Source: CAWECB01 sp963807465 (lineage in GTDB: Bacteria; Patescibacteriota; Minisyncoccia; Minisyncoccales; Minisyncoccaceae). Taken from it: DNA of 64,000 nucleotides. Positions 9,377 through 18,158 of this stretch are shown here, piece by piece; the stretch's first letter is position 1, and each line of letters begins with the position of its first letter. The stretch lies in NCBI GenBank assembly GCA_963807465.1, contig CAWECB010000002.1, positions 136,180-200,179 on the forward strand. The letters are read 5' to 3'. Position numbers and translations under genes: made by a program. Under the pieces are notes generated by a model. That model saw only the letters and a list, made by a program, of their open reading frames with translations. It did no database searches and was not told the origin of the DNA.

Positions 9377-9405
9377 AGAATACACCGAAATCGCCCGAAT
9401 GTCAA
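9377..9405 (-). promoter_or_regulatory. Sigma-70-type promoter for the RRM gene
   Basis: On the minus strand a perfect -35 TTGACA is followed after exactly 17 bases by -10 TATTCT. Transcription would start near 9,370, about 80 bases before the RRM start codon. A second TTGACA lies just downstream without a good -10. Confidence 0.65.
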
Positions 9406-9468
9406 ATGAGATTTCCACAGAACTAATCTATGTGATATCATAGAAGCGTTCAAAAAATAAATAAAAAA

Positions 9469-10128
9469 ATGAATATAAAAATAAAAGATCCCGTAAGCGG
9501 AATAAGTCATCTATTGGGAGCGATATTATCAATATTCGGAACCGTAGTTTTGATATACTTGGCAGCAAAGGAAGACAAAGTAATCCATGTTGTTTCTTTC
9601 GCCGTCTTTGGCGCAAGCATGATATTCCTATACACCTCAAGCGCCATATATCATTTATTCGGCCACTCCCCAGAAGAAGTCGATATCTACAGAAAGATAG
9701 ACCATGCCATGATATATATCCTGATAGCCGGAACATACACCCCCTTTTGCCTCATAGCCTTAAGAGGATTATGGGGTTACCCGACCATAATTGTCATTTG
9801 GCTTTTGGCCTTAGCCGGGATATCAACCGTTTTCTTCAAGGCTTTCTGGGCCCACGTTCCGAGATGGATTGCTACCGCACTATACATTGTAATGGGATGG
9901 CTTTCTCTAATAATAATCTGGCCCATGTATAAAGCTATAGGACTAAGTCCGGTATTATGGCTCTTGGCCGGAGGAATAGCGTATACCGTTGGAGCAATAA
10001 TATATGCCAAAAAGCAACCTAATTTCTGGAAAGGATTCGGATTCCACGAACTTTTCCATATCTTAGTACTTTTAGGAACAATGTGCCATTTCTGGGCCAT
10101 TTACAAGTATCTCCTGCCAGTGGTATAA
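9469..10128 (+). CDS. Hemolysin III family (PAQR-like) membrane protein
   Basis: Seven hydrophobic segments fill the 219-residue protein, with the PAQR/HlyIII metal-site motifs. These are DPVSGISHLLGA near the start, SSAIYHLF after helix 2, the DHAMIYILIAGTYTP motif in helix 3, and FHELFHILVLLGTMCHF near the C-terminus. The Ser, Asp and three His ligands of the family are all visible. Function is uncertain; members are membrane hydrolase-like or stress proteins. It starts a plus-strand pair with the carbonic-anhydrase-like gene, 29 bases apart. Confidence 0.9.
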   Translation: MNIKIKDPVSGISHLLGAILSIFGTVVLIYLAAKEDKVIHVVSFAVFGASMIFLYTSSAIYHLFGHSPEEVDIYRKIDHAMIYILIAGTYTPFCLIALRGLWGYPTIIVIWLLALAGISTVFFKAFWAHVPRWIATALYIVMGWLSLIIIWPMYKAIGLSPVLWLLAGGIAYTVGAIIYAKKQPNFWKGFGFHELFHILVLLGTMCHFWAIYKYLLPVV

Positions 10129-10157
10129 GAATAAATATAAGATAAAACTACAAACAT

Positions 10158-10568
10158 ATGCCAAAAGTAGCAACTATCATAAAATGCATAGACTATAGGC
10201 AGAACGGATTCTTCAAGGAATGGCTAAGAGAGAACTGTATAGAAGACAGCGACATTATTTCCGTCGCCGGATCAATCAAAGAGCTGGCTGGGGACAATGA
10301 AACGATAAAGAATTGGCTATTAAATATGATTGAAATATCCCATGTCTCCCACGGATCTAATGAAATCGTCTTGACAGCCCATAGCACTTGCAAAGATTAC
10401 AGGATAGACGACGAAAAAAAAGAAAAAATCATACAAGTAGGAGACATGAGAAAAGCGGAAGCCCTAATCAAGGAAAGATTCCCAGGAATAAAAGTGATAA
10501 AATTCTGGCTCAAACTCCGGGGCGACCACGAGAATACGACTGGGATAGACTTCGTTCCCGTTGATTAA
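10158..10568 (+). CDS. Beta-carbonic-anhydrase-like small protein
   Basis: The 136-residue protein resembles a shortened beta-carbonic anhydrase fold. CIDYRQN near residue 11 corresponds to the CxDxR zinc-loop motif, and AHSTCKDY near 75 to the HxxC ligands. It ends with a strand pair GIKVIKFWLKL. Canonical helices are missing, and the protein is ~60 residues shorter than standard enzymes, so catalysis is unproven. Similar proteins are annotated as carbonic anhydrases in CPR genomes, to my knowledge. It is last in a plus-strand pair and followed by a bidirectional terminator. Confidence 0.65.
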   Translation: MPKVATIIKCIDYRQNGFFKEWLRENCIEDSDIISVAGSIKELAGDNETIKNWLLNMIEISHVSHGSNEIVLTAHSTCKDYRIDDEKKEKIIQVGDMRKAEALIKERFPGIKVIKFWLKLRGDHENTTGIDFVPVD

Positions 10569-10570
10569 TA

Positions 10571-10597
10571 AAAAAGAGGCCGAAAGGCTTCTTTTTG
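10571..10597. terminator. Bidirectional terminator between converging genes
   Basis: The hairpin AAAAAGAGGCC-GAAA-GGCTTCTTTTT lies between the plus-strand carbonic-anhydrase-like gene and the minus-strand typA gene. Runs on both sides let it serve both. Confidence 0.85.
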
Positions 10598-10639
10598 ATT
10601 CGACAAAAAATAAAAATAAGGGCGCATTGAACACCCCTT

Positions 10640-12436
10640 TTATTTCCCCAGTTTTCTCTTCTGCCTTATCCTCTCTATGTCCGAAAGGAATTGCTTCCTC
10701 AGCCTAATATTGTCCGGCGTAATTTCCAAGTATTCGTCTTCGTTCATTATGCTTAATCCTCTCTCGAGAGTAACCCGAACCGGAGGCGTTAATTTTATCG
10801 CCTCATCGGAGCCCGATGCCCTCATATTCGACAATTCTTTTCCTTTGGTAGGATTTACGGTCAGATCATTCCCCTTAGAAACGTTTCCGATAACCATTCC
10901 TTCATAGACTTCTTCGGCGTGACCGACATACAATGTTCCCCTTTCCTGTAAACCCCAAAGTGAAAACCCCGAAGTCTTGCCAGTAACCATGGAAACCATC
11001 GAACCGACGGATCTCTTTTCTATTTCCCCAACATACGGCCTGAAACCTATTACCCGGCTCGATAAAATACCTTCTCCGCGCGTATCCATGACGAATTCTG
11101 GCTTGTATCCCAATAATCCCCTCGTGGGCATCTCAAAGACGATCCTGGTATGCGACTGTTCCGGCCTCATTTCGGTCATCAAGCCTTTCCTTTTAGAAAT
11201 CTTTTCAATAACGACTCCCGACATTTCATCCGGAACATCGATTATGACCTCCTCAAAAGGCTCGAGCTTATGCCCGTTTTCTTCCTTGATGATTACCTGC
11301 GGCTGGCTCACCTGCAATTCGAATCCCTCCCTCCTCATCTTTTCCAGAAGAATAGCGATATGTAATTCTCCCCTTCCGTAAACCTTATAATGGTCGGTCG
11401 AAGAAAAGTCTATCTTCAGCCCGACGTTAATTTCCAGCTCCTTTTCCAGTCTCTCCCTTATCTGCCTGTTCGTGACGAATTTGCCATCCCTACCTGCAAA
11501 AGGAGAATTGTTGACGAGGAAATTCAACGAAATGGTCGGCTCGTCGATCTGAATGACGGGAAGGGCTTCCTGGTCCGGATTTTCACAGATAGTTTCCCCG
11601 ATGAATATATCCGATATCCCGGCGATCATGACTACGTCTCCCGCACTAGCTTCTTCGGCATCCCTCCTGTCAAGGCCGTAAAAAGTATATATCTTGATAA
11701 TCTTTCCTTTCCTGATCTCGTCCTTAATGCCTTTGACGTAAACCTCAGATCCGTTTTTAATCGTCCCCTCATATATCCTGCAAACAGCTAATCTTCCCAA
11801 GAAGTTATCGTAAGCAAGATTGAAAGGCTGGGCCCTCAAGGGCTTATTCACTAATTCTTCTGAAGATGCCACGGAAACCTTTTCCAATATCAAATCCAAT
11901 AAGGGGGTTAGATCCTTTGATTCATCCGACATGTTATGCTTGGCTATGCCGTCTCTGCCATTGGCGTAAATAACGCTGAAATCAAGCTGTTGATCATTGG
12001 CTCCCAGATCGAGGAACAGTTCAAATACCATGTCTTTCACCTCTTCGGGCCTGGCTGCCGGCTTGTCTATCTTGTTTATAACGACGATGGGTTTCAATCC
12101 CAACTCCAAGGACTTCTTCAGAACGAACTTAGTCTGTGGCATGGGACCTTCCTGGGCATCAACGACCAGGAGTACCGAGTCAATTGATCTCAAAACACGC
12201 TCCACTTCAGAGCCGAAATCAGCATGGCCCGGAGTATCCACGATGTTAATCTTGGTATCTTTGTAAAAGATGGAGGCATTCTTCGAATAGATGGTAATGC
12301 CTCTTTCCTTTTCCAATTCATTTGTGTCCATCGTAAATCCTTCTTCGGCCACTCCCGTCTGCTTCATTAAAGCATCCGTTAAAGTAGTCTTGCCGTGGTC
12401 TACGTGAGCGATGATTGCTATATTCCTTATTTCCAT
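10640..12436 (-). CDS. typA: GTP-binding protein TypA/BipA
   Basis: TypA is a ribosome-associated translational GTPase tied to 50S assembly, stress and cold growth. The G domain begins IAIIAHVDHGKTTLTDALMK (P-loop at ~10-18), then GFTMDTNELEKERGITI (switch I), DTPGHADFG (G3), NKIDKP (G4). An EF-G-like domain II, domain III, domain V and the TypA-specific C-terminal domain follow, with RGLLGYKPEFVMDTRGEG as a clear family tag. Length 598 residues is standard. It is monocistronic between converging genes and an intergenic region. No internal break is seen, unlike several other large genes here. Confidence 0.97.
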   Translation of the reverse strand: MEIRNIAIIAHVDHGKTTLTDALMKQTGVAEEGFTMDTNELEKERGITIYSKNASIFYKDTKINIVDTPGHADFGSEVERVLRSIDSVLLVVDAQEGPMPQTKFVLKKSLELGLKPIVVINKIDKPAARPEEVKDMVFELFLDLGANDQQLDFSVIYANGRDGIAKHNMSDESKDLTPLLDLILEKVSVASSEELVNKPLRAQPFNLAYDNFLGRLAVCRIYEGTIKNGSEVYVKGIKDEIRKGKIIKIYTFYGLDRRDAEEASAGDVVMIAGISDIFIGETICENPDQEALPVIQIDEPTISLNFLVNNSPFAGRDGKFVTNRQIRERLEKELEINVGLKIDFSSTDHYKVYGRGELHIAILLEKMRREGFELQVSQPQVIIKEENGHKLEPFEEVIIDVPDEMSGVVIEKISKRKGLMTEMRPEQSHTRIVFEMPTRGLLGYKPEFVMDTRGEGILSSRVIGFRPYVGEIEKRSVGSMVSMVTGKTSGFSLWGLQERGTLYVGHAEEVYEGMVIGNVSKGNDLTVNPTKGKELSNMRASGSDEAIKLTPPVRVTLERGLSIMNEDEYLEITPDNIRLRKQFLSDIERIRQKRKLGK

Positions 12437-12508
12437 ATTTAAAAAATCCTGCCAAGAAAGCAGAAAGCTTTTATTAAGAAGAGTATAGAATAGAAATGAT
12501 AATTTGTC

Positions 12509-12535
12509 AAAAAAACACAGCCCCGGCGGAGCTGT
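12509..12535 (-). terminator. Terminator after the Cys-rich small protein
   Basis: The hairpin ACAGCTCC-GCC-GGGGCTGT is followed by seven or more T on the minus strand and starts immediately after the stop codon of the small gene. Confidence 0.85.
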
Positions 12536-12775
12536 TTAACAATGTTTCAAGAAAATATCTCTAGCAGAGAAGCGAGAATTTTTTATGCAATGCGTATTCT
12601 TACAACCTTCGCAGTTATTGTAATTTAAACAGTTATAACCCCCATTTAAACAAAGGGTATTCTTACATCTATCGCATCCAATGTATGTGCTATGAAGACT
12701 GCATTTCTCGTTCCTGCAGGCCAAGCAACACATAACACACTGTCTTAGGGTCATAAAATGCAACATGCTGTCCAA
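12536..12775 (-). CDS. Small Cys-rich protein with three CxxC(K/R)NxxC repeats
   Basis: This 79-residue protein is not one I recognise. It has 13 cysteines. Three copies of a nine-residue unit are visible: CLACRNEKC, CDRCKNTLC and CEGCKNTHC, with linkers of 8 and 12 residues and additional Cys in QCVMCC and YNCLNYNN. The pattern suggests structural zinc or Fe-S binding. A TTG start is chosen because a near-perfect Shine-Dalgarno (AAGGGGGTGA) ends five bases upstream; the longer frame would begin inside the preceding gene's terminator. It has its own terminator right after the stop. No signal peptide is evident, so it is probably cytoplasmic. Confidence 0.75.
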   Translation of the reverse strand: MDSMLHFMTLRQCVMCCLACRNEKCSLHSTYIGCDRCKNTLCLNGGYNCLNYNNCEGCKNTHCIKNSRFSARDIFLKHC

Positions 12776-12861
12776 TTTTCTCACCCCCTTAAAAAGATTA
12801 AAACTACTATAATCTATATTAACCTTATTTAATATTTGGTCAAGATTTGCATATTTATATA

Positions 12862-12888
12862 AATAAAAACCGGCTAAGCCGGTTTTTT
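12862..12888 (-). terminator. Terminator after the DEAD-box helicase gene
   Basis: AAAACCGGC-TTA-GCCGGTTTT with T/A runs on both sides follows the helicase stop codon by three bases. Confidence 0.9.
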
Positions 12889-12890
12889 CA

Positions 12891-14081
12891 TTAAACAAAG
12901 GTAATCGCCTCTCCTTTCTTCTTACCCCTTCCCGTCCTTCCTATTCTGTGGACGTAATCGTCATAGGTCGCGGGGATGTCGTAGTTAATGACATGGGTGA
13001 TATTATCGATATCTAGACCCCTGGCTGCCACATCGGTTGCCACCAGTATCTTCCCCTGGCTTCCTTTGAAGAAATCTATCGCTCTTTTTCTTTTTGATTG
13101 CGTCTTGTCCCCATGTATTGACTCCGCTCTGAATCCTTTTTGTATTAAATCTTTGGAAAGCCTCTCCACTCCATGCTTTGTTTTGCCGAAGATAAGAACC
13201 TTATTGAAATTGTCTTTCTTAAGGAGATTGCACAAAACCTCTATTTTCTTACCGTCTCCCACCTTAACGATGTCCTGATTAATATTATTAGAAGCTTCTC
13301 TAGTTTTTACGGAAATCTTAATAGGATCTTTCAAGAATTTTCTTGCAAGCGCGTCTATCTCGTCAGGAATGGTTGCCGAGAAAAGCAACGACTGCTTCTG
13401 CTCAGGCATCTGCTCCATTAGATACTTCATGTCATCGACAAAGCCCATATCAAGCATCCTATCCGCCTCGTCCAGAACAATCGTCTTGAAGCGCGACATG
13501 TCCAAGGACTTTCTCTGAACCAAATCTTTAATTCTGCCAGGAGTGCCGATAACAAAATCATTATTCCTTTTCAAGTTGTGGAATTGAGCACCCATGCTCG
13601 TTCCGCCTATACAGATAACGGAGAACAAGTTCAGTCCAACAGAGAACTCTTTTAGTTCTTTCTCTATCTGAAGAGCCAGTTCCCTTGTGGGAACGATGAT
13701 TATCGTTTTATTCTCCCTCTTTAAAAGATACTTATTGATAGTCGGCACCAAAAAGGCTGCCGTTTTGCCTGTGCCGGTATTAGCCACTCCGACAACATCC
13801 TTACCATCCAAAATCAAAGGTATGATTTTGTCCTGAATCGGGGTCGGGTCTTGGTACCCCTTGCGCGCGATATTGTTCTTTAATCTTGAATCTATCTTGA
13901 AATCGGCGAATTTATTAACAGGCTTGTAGATTATCTCCTCTTCAATTGAAGTACTTTTTTGGACGAATCTGGAAATGTCTATCTTGTTAGCCGAAAATCC
14001 GCCTTTCTTCTTGGAAAAGTTTTTTCTAAAAGCCGGACGTGGTCCAAACCTGCTATTTCTTTTGAATCTATTGTTTTGCAT
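12891..14081 (-). CDS. DEAD-box ATP-dependent RNA helicase
   Basis: It unwinds RNA duplexes, probably in ribosome assembly or RNA decay. After a basic ~45-residue N-terminal tail (RFKRNSRFGPRPAFRKNF) come the Q motif ending PTPIQDKIIP, Walker A ANTGTGKTAAF, PTRELALQI, GTPGRIKDL, VLDEADRMLDMGF, and SAT. The second domain has VLIFGKTKHGVERL, ATDVAARGLDID and HRIGRTGRG. The 396 residues stop soon after motif VI (KGEAITFV), so the usual C-terminal extension is absent. There is no Shine-Dalgarno; a terminator hairpin ends only ten bases before the ATG. Confidence 0.95.
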   Translation of the reverse strand: MQNNRFKRNSRFGPRPAFRKNFSKKKGGFSANKIDISRFVQKSTSIEEEIIYKPVNKFADFKIDSRLKNNIARKGYQDPTPIQDKIIPLILDGKDVVGVANTGTGKTAAFLVPTINKYLLKRENKTIIIVPTRELALQIEKELKEFSVGLNLFSVICIGGTSMGAQFHNLKRNNDFVIGTPGRIKDLVQRKSLDMSRFKTIVLDEADRMLDMGFVDDMKYLMEQMPEQKQSLLFSATIPDEIDALARKFLKDPIKISVKTREASNNINQDIVKVGDGKKIEVLCNLLKKDNFNKVLIFGKTKHGVERLSKDLIQKGFRAESIHGDKTQSKRKRAIDFFKGSQGKILVATDVAARGLDIDNITHVINYDIPATYDDYVHRIGRTGRGKKKGEAITFV

Positions 14082-14090
14082 ATTTTAATT

Positions 14091-14125
14091 AAAAAGGCGG
14101 AATCCCTTAATACAGAGACTCCGCC
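14091..14125 (-). terminator. Terminator or leader hairpin just before the DEAD-box helicase
   Basis: GGCGGAGTCTC, an 8-base loop and GGGATTCCGCC form an 11-bp stem followed by TTTTT on the minus strand. It could end the upstream HD/small-membrane-protein transcript, or act as an attenuator in the helicase leader, since only ten bases separate it from the helicase ATG. Confidence 0.75.
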
Positions 14126-14214
14126 CTCAGTATCTCAATATTTACAATATAACTATATTACATTTCTGATAATTTGTCAACCTTTTCGATCAAGAAATCA
14201 TTCAGTTCCAATTG

Positions 14215-14322
14215 CTAATGGAGCGGAACATAAACCGAAAAATAATAAACTATCGAGAGAACGACCACCAACAGGAGGATAATAACGCTTATCTTATTCA
14301 TTAATTTATCAAAGTCAATCAT
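14215..14322 (-). CDS. Predicted single-span membrane peptide (35 aa)
   Basis: A 35-residue frame begins MIDFDKLMNKIS and is followed by a strongly hydrophobic helix (VIILLLVVVLSIVYYFSVYV). It lies between the HD-domain gene and a terminator on the same strand, so it would be the last gene of that transcript. No clear Shine-Dalgarno is visible and I recognise no family; support is position and composition only. Confidence 0.4.
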   Translation of the reverse strand: MIDFDKLMNKISVIILLLVVVLSIVYYFSVYVPLH

Positions 14323-14349
14323 AATCGTTGTTTGTATTTATTAATTATA

Positions 14350-14910
14350 TTATTCGCCCAAGATGACCATCGCCGCCCTGTATTTAGGCCTAATGATCCT
14401 TTTTGAACTTTCAAAGTATAATTGGTTCCATTTGTTCTCCAGCTTTCTTCTTACCGAAACCCTAGCCTCGCCCTGGGTATTATTCTCGTAAATAAAGGCT
14501 GCTTTGAATATTCCCGGTATATTGTCGAAATTGCTTATGGCATCAGCATCGGCCACGATCTTTTCTTCAATGGTCTGCGGATCATTGCTCTGCGATCCCC
14601 GGTGACTCAGAATGCACTTCTTTACTAATTCTATCTTTTCCTCTGGATAATTCAACTTTCTCAGCTTTTCTTCGGCTATCTTAGCTCCGGTGATGTGATG
14701 GTTTTCCCTGCCATGGACTATTGATCCGATATCGTGGAGCCAGGCCGCGATTAAAATCACTTCCTTATCTCCTCCCAGTTCATCCGCCAGTTCTCCAGCA
14801 TATTTGACCATAGAAATAAAATGGTAGACAAAAGGCTCGTAGCCATATTTGCTGTCCGGCTTTAAGCACTCCTTTTCGACAAAATCCTTTATGGTTTCAA
14901 CGATATCCAT
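14350..14910 (-). CDS. HD-domain phosphohydrolase
   Basis: A metal-dependent HD hydrolase, likely acting on nucleotides or signalling phosphates. Metal ligands appear in order: VYHFISMVKYAGELA (first His), AAWLHDIGSIV (HD pair, residues ~60-61), ENHHITGAKIAEE (His), and ILSHRGSQ plus VADADAISNFD (last Asp). The arrangement matches the YedJ/YfbR-like single-HD proteins. No GGDEF, RelA or tRNA-modifying domain is fused, so the substrate cannot be stated. The ASCH-like gene starts nine bases upstream. Confidence 0.85.
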   Translation of the reverse strand: MDIVETIKDFVEKECLKPDSKYGYEPFVYHFISMVKYAGELADELGGDKEVILIAAWLHDIGSIVHGRENHHITGAKIAEEKLRKLNYPEEKIELVKKCILSHRGSQSNDPQTIEEKIVADADAISNFDNIPGIFKAAFIYENNTQGEARVSVRRKLENKWNQLYFESSKRIIRPKYRAAMVILGE

Positions 14911-14919
14911 GACATAAAA

Positions 14920-15192
14920 TTATGATTTATCGTTAAGCTGGATAACCATCAGGCCATTTTTTTCTATTGCCTCTTTCTGCCCAAAAGCATTTAAATCCAA
15001 TCTTAAAACGTAATCAACTAGCCTTTCCAAGCTTCTGCCCGTATATTCCTTGGTCTTAGGGTCCCATTCCTCCAGAATAATTGTATCCCCTTCTTTTATG
15101 TCAAAATCTGCAAGCCTTAAGTCGAATTTCTTCTTCCCCGATTTTACGAGTTCAAATAATTCGGGCCAGGTTTTCTTTTTTATTATTGTCAT
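14920..15192 (-). CDS. ASCH/DUF3850-like RNA-binding protein
   Basis: This 90-residue protein has the pattern of an ASCH/PUA-like beta-barrel: KTWPELFELVKSGKKKFDLRLADFDIKEGDTIILEEWDPKTKEYTGRSLERLVDYVL. The strands after GDTIILEE and the R-LERLV segment fit DUF3850/ASCH proteins, which bind RNA or modified nucleosides in known cases. A precise ligand cannot be inferred. It lies four bases after secA on the same strand and is followed closely by the HD gene, so both are probably co-transcribed from secA. Confidence 0.65.
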   Translation of the reverse strand: MTIIKKKTWPELFELVKSGKKKFDLRLADFDIKEGDTIILEEWDPKTKEYTGRSLERLVDYVLRLDLNAFGQKEAIEKNGLMVIQLNDKS

Positions 15193-15195
15193 AAT

Positions 15196-17650
15196 CTATT
15201 TTCCTTTTCCACAACACTTCTTATACTTCTTCCCGCTTCCGCAAGGGCACGGGTCGTTTCTTCCGACTGCTTCCTTCTTGGCCGCACTGTCTCCCCTGTC
15301 TCCGGAAATAATCTGCATCTGGGTCGGAACTGGTTTAGTATTAATGGTAGCGTGCATAATGCTCTCTACGACCATCTTTTCGTAATTTTCCATTAGTTCC
15401 TTAAACATCTTATGGGCCTCCTTTTTGTATTCCACAAGAGGATCCCTCTGTCCGTAAGCCCTTAATCTCACGGAATCCTTAAGGCTTTCCATGTTTTCCA
15501 AATGCTCGATCCACAATGTGTCTATTACTCTTAATCCCGCCACTTTCTCTATCTGCCTCATGTTCTCTACCTCCACTTCTTTTTCTTTCTTCTCGTAATC
15601 TTCTTTGCTGTGTCCGTATTTTTCCGACAAAGCCACCATCTCTTCTCTTAATTCTACTTTGCCAGACTTTTCAAGCAATTCAACTCTTTTTGAATAGACT
15701 ATTTCCCTTTGCTTGTTCAAAACATCATCGTATTCTAAAACATGCTTTCTGGCATCAAAATTCATCCCTTCTATCTTACTCTGGGCCGATTCAATGCTCC
15801 TTGAAATTAACCCGTTCTCGATGGGCATGTCTTCAGGGATATTGAATCTCTCCATAATTCCCTTAATCCTGTCTCCCCCGAATATCCTTATAACCTCATC
15901 TTCCAAGGATACGAAGAATTTGAGTCGTGCCGGGATCTCCCTGCCTTCCCGTTCTACCTCTTAATTGATTATCTATCCTCCTCGCCTCATGTCTTTCCGT
16001 GCCTATCACATGCAAGCCTCCAAGCTTTTTTACTTTTTCATTCTCTTCCAGGGTCGATGGTTTTCCTCCTAAATATATATCGACACCCCTGCCAGCCATA
16101 TTGGTGGCTATAGTAACCGCACCCTTCTTTCCGGCTTGAGCTATAATCTCTCCTTCTTCCTCATGATGTTTGGCGTTCAAAACCTTGTGGAAAACGCCAT
16201 CTCTCGACAAGATCATGCTTAAGTATTCGTTCTTCTCAATAGAGGTCGTTCCGACCAGGACCGGCTGGCCCAGCTTATTCTTCTCTTTTATCTCTTCGGC
16301 AACAGCCCTGAATTTGGCCTGTTCGGTCTTGTAAATCTTATCCGGCAAATCTTTTCTTATTGTCGGCTTGTTGGTAGGAATCACGACAACATCCAGCTTG
16401 TAAACCTTGTCGAATTCTTCAGCTGAAGTTTCCGCCGTTCCCGTCATCCCGGACAGCTTCTTGTACATCCTAAAATAGTTCTGGAAAGTAATCGAAGCCA
16501 GGGTAAGCGATTCGGGCTGTATCCTAACTCCTTCCTTGGCCTCGATTGCTTGATGAAGCCCTCCCGACCATCTTCGCCCAGGCATCATCCTTCCTGTAAA
16601 TTCATCGACAATAATAACTTCGCCGTTCTTGACAACGTAATCTTTGTCTTTTTTAAAGAGAATCTCCGCCTTCAGTGCCTGCTCCAGATGGTGCAGGTAT
16701 TTTATACCTCTCTCGTCATAAATATTTCCCGCATTCAATATGTTCTCAATCTTGTCTATTCCTTTTTCGGTCAAAGTAACCGCTTTCATTTTTTCGTCAA
16801 CCTCATAATCGTCAATCGCCTTCAGTCTTGGGATGATCCTCGCGAATTCGATATACCAATTGGAGCTTTCCGTGTCCGGAGCGGAAATAATCAAAGGAGT
16901 CCTCGCTTCGTCAATTAAGATAGAATCAACTTCGTCAACAATCGCGTAATTGAACCCTCTCTGGACTTTCTGTGTCAAATCGTAGACCATATTGTCTTTG
17001 AGGTAGTCAAATCCGAATTCGTTGTTCGTCCCATAGGTAATGTCCGCATCGTATGCTTCCTTTCTCGTACAGGGCCTTAAAAAGTCTTCCACGACCAAGA
17101 ATCCTCCGAGTTCGTCTCGTATCTTGTCTTTTTCTCCAGCCTCTTTTTTAAACGCAGGATCGTACAGAAAAGACTGCTCATGGTTCAAAACCCCGATTGA
17201 CAATCCGAGCGCATCATAAATCTGACCCATCCAAACCGCGTCTCTTCTGGTTAAATAATCGTTAACCGTTACTAAATGACAACCCTTTCCTTCAAGAGCG
17301 TTAAGATACAGCGGTAAGGTGGCCGTCAATGTCTTTCCTTCTCCAGTTTTCATCTCGGCGATTTTACCCTGATGCAGAACCATCCCCCCTATAAGCTGGC
17401 ACTCGAAATGCTTTTGGTTTAAAGTCCTTTTACCCGCTTCTCTCGCCAAAGCAAAGGCTTCGGGTAAGACGTCATCAAAAGATTCGCCATTCTTGATCCT
17501 CTCCTTAAGTTCTTTTGTCTTATCCTTGATTTGCTCGTTGGAAAAAGCAGCGAACGTGGATTCGAGTAAATTGATATCCTCAATAACTGGGCTGACCTTC
17601 TTTACGTATTTAGTATTGGCGTTGCCGAAAAGGCTGTCTAAAACTGACAT
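15196..17650 (-). CDS. secA: Protein translocase ATPase SecA, interrupted by one frameshift
   Basis: SecA drives preproteins through SecYEG using ATP. The N-terminal piece carries MKTGEGKTLTATLPLYLNAL (Walker A), VDEVDSILIDEARTPLIIS, the preprotein cross-linking domain, TGTAETSAEEF, TNMAGRGVDI and RGRTGRQGDPG. The C-terminal piece continues with EDEVIRIFGGDRI, the helical scaffold/wing domains, and the zinc-binding SEC-C tail NDPCPCGSGKKYKKCC. The two overlap by 11 bases, and one extra A near 15,905 breaks the frame inside the RQGDPG-FVSLEDE joint. Both halves are fully conserved and SecA is essential, so a sequencing indel is most likely. Total ~815 residues is normal. Confidence 0.92.
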
Positions 17651-17687
17651 ATTATGTCTTAATTATACCCTAATATACTATATTAAT

Positions 17688-17712
17688 AAATAAAGAAGGG
17701 CAAGAGCCCTTC
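17688..17712 (-). terminator. Terminator between hpf and secA
   Basis: GAAGGGC-TCTT-GCCCTTC followed by TTTATTTATT on the minus strand ends the hpf transcript. A TATAAT-like box 12 bases before the secA ATG may begin the next one. Confidence 0.85.
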
Positions 17713-17738
17713 ATAATACTTAATATCAAAACAAAATC

Positions 17739-18107
17739 TTATTCCTCTCCCGATTCCTTCTCCTTTACCTTCGACAGTTTTCTTCTCCTTATCCCCGTGG
17801 CCAATTTTTCTTTGTATTTGTCGAATTGTACCTCCAGTTCTCCCTTGGCTTCGACTACGGAGGCTTGAATACTTTCCCTTTCGGAAACCCCGCGTAACAT
17901 TTTTCCTCCCGGAACCTGAATTTGGATTTCCGCCCTAAAAATATCTCCAGTCTTATGATGTTTCGTCGTCCTGCCAACCTCGACCTCAACAACAGCGTCA
18001 AAATCTTTGGGCAAGAATTTATTTAAGCTCTTCACTTTCTTATCTATGAAGGACCTTAATAATTGATTATGGACTATGTTTGTATTCTTTATCTTTATTG
18101 TCATCAT
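17739..18107 (-). CDS. hpf: Ribosome hibernation promoting factor / RaiA family
   Basis: It binds the 30S decoding centre and inactivates ribosomes in starvation. The domain reads IKIKNTNIVHNQLLRSFIDKKV, VVEVEVGRTTKHHKTGDIFRAEIQIQVPGG, and IQASVVEAKGELEVQFDKYKEK, the beta-alpha-beta3-alpha fold of YfiA/HPF. A basic tail (GIRRRKLSKVKEKES) follows. The protein lacks the long-form C-terminal dimerisation domain, so it is the short form. The start is set at the double Met before TIKIKN; the longer frame would begin inside an inverted repeat. Confidence 0.88.
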   Translation of the reverse strand: MMTIKIKNTNIVHNQLLRSFIDKKVKSLNKFLPKDFDAVVEVEVGRTTKHHKTGDIFRAEIQIQVPGGKMLRGVSERESIQASVVEAKGELEVQFDKYKEKLATGIRRRKLSKVKEKESGEE

Positions 18108-18124
18108 ATTTTGGGTTGTTTTAG

Positions 18125-18153
18125 CTAAAACAACTCGCATGGAGTTGTTTTAG
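18125..18153 (-). repeat. Perfect inverted repeat between the Lys-rich peptide gene and hpf
   Basis: CTAAAACAACT and AGTTGTTTTAG (11 bp) frame a 7-base loop, and a third partial copy CTAAAACAAC follows on the minus strand. It may be a weak terminator or an RNA element in the hpf leader; the extra copy allows an alternative pairing. Confidence 0.6.
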
Positions 18154-18158
18154 AGAGA

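Noticed and set aside
9316..9510. Minus-strand frame overlapping the hemolysin III start
   Set aside because: It covers a clear promoter and the plus-strand start; no family resemblance.
12776..12898. Longer N-terminus for the Cys-rich protein (starting at the Met before FNEKTG)
   Set aside because: It would translate the terminator hairpin of the helicase; a strong Shine-Dalgarno supports the TTG start instead.
15896..15906. Genuinely split SecA made as two chains
   Set aside because: The break falls inside the conserved RQGDPG region and needs only one base to restore a normal protein; other genes show the same error.
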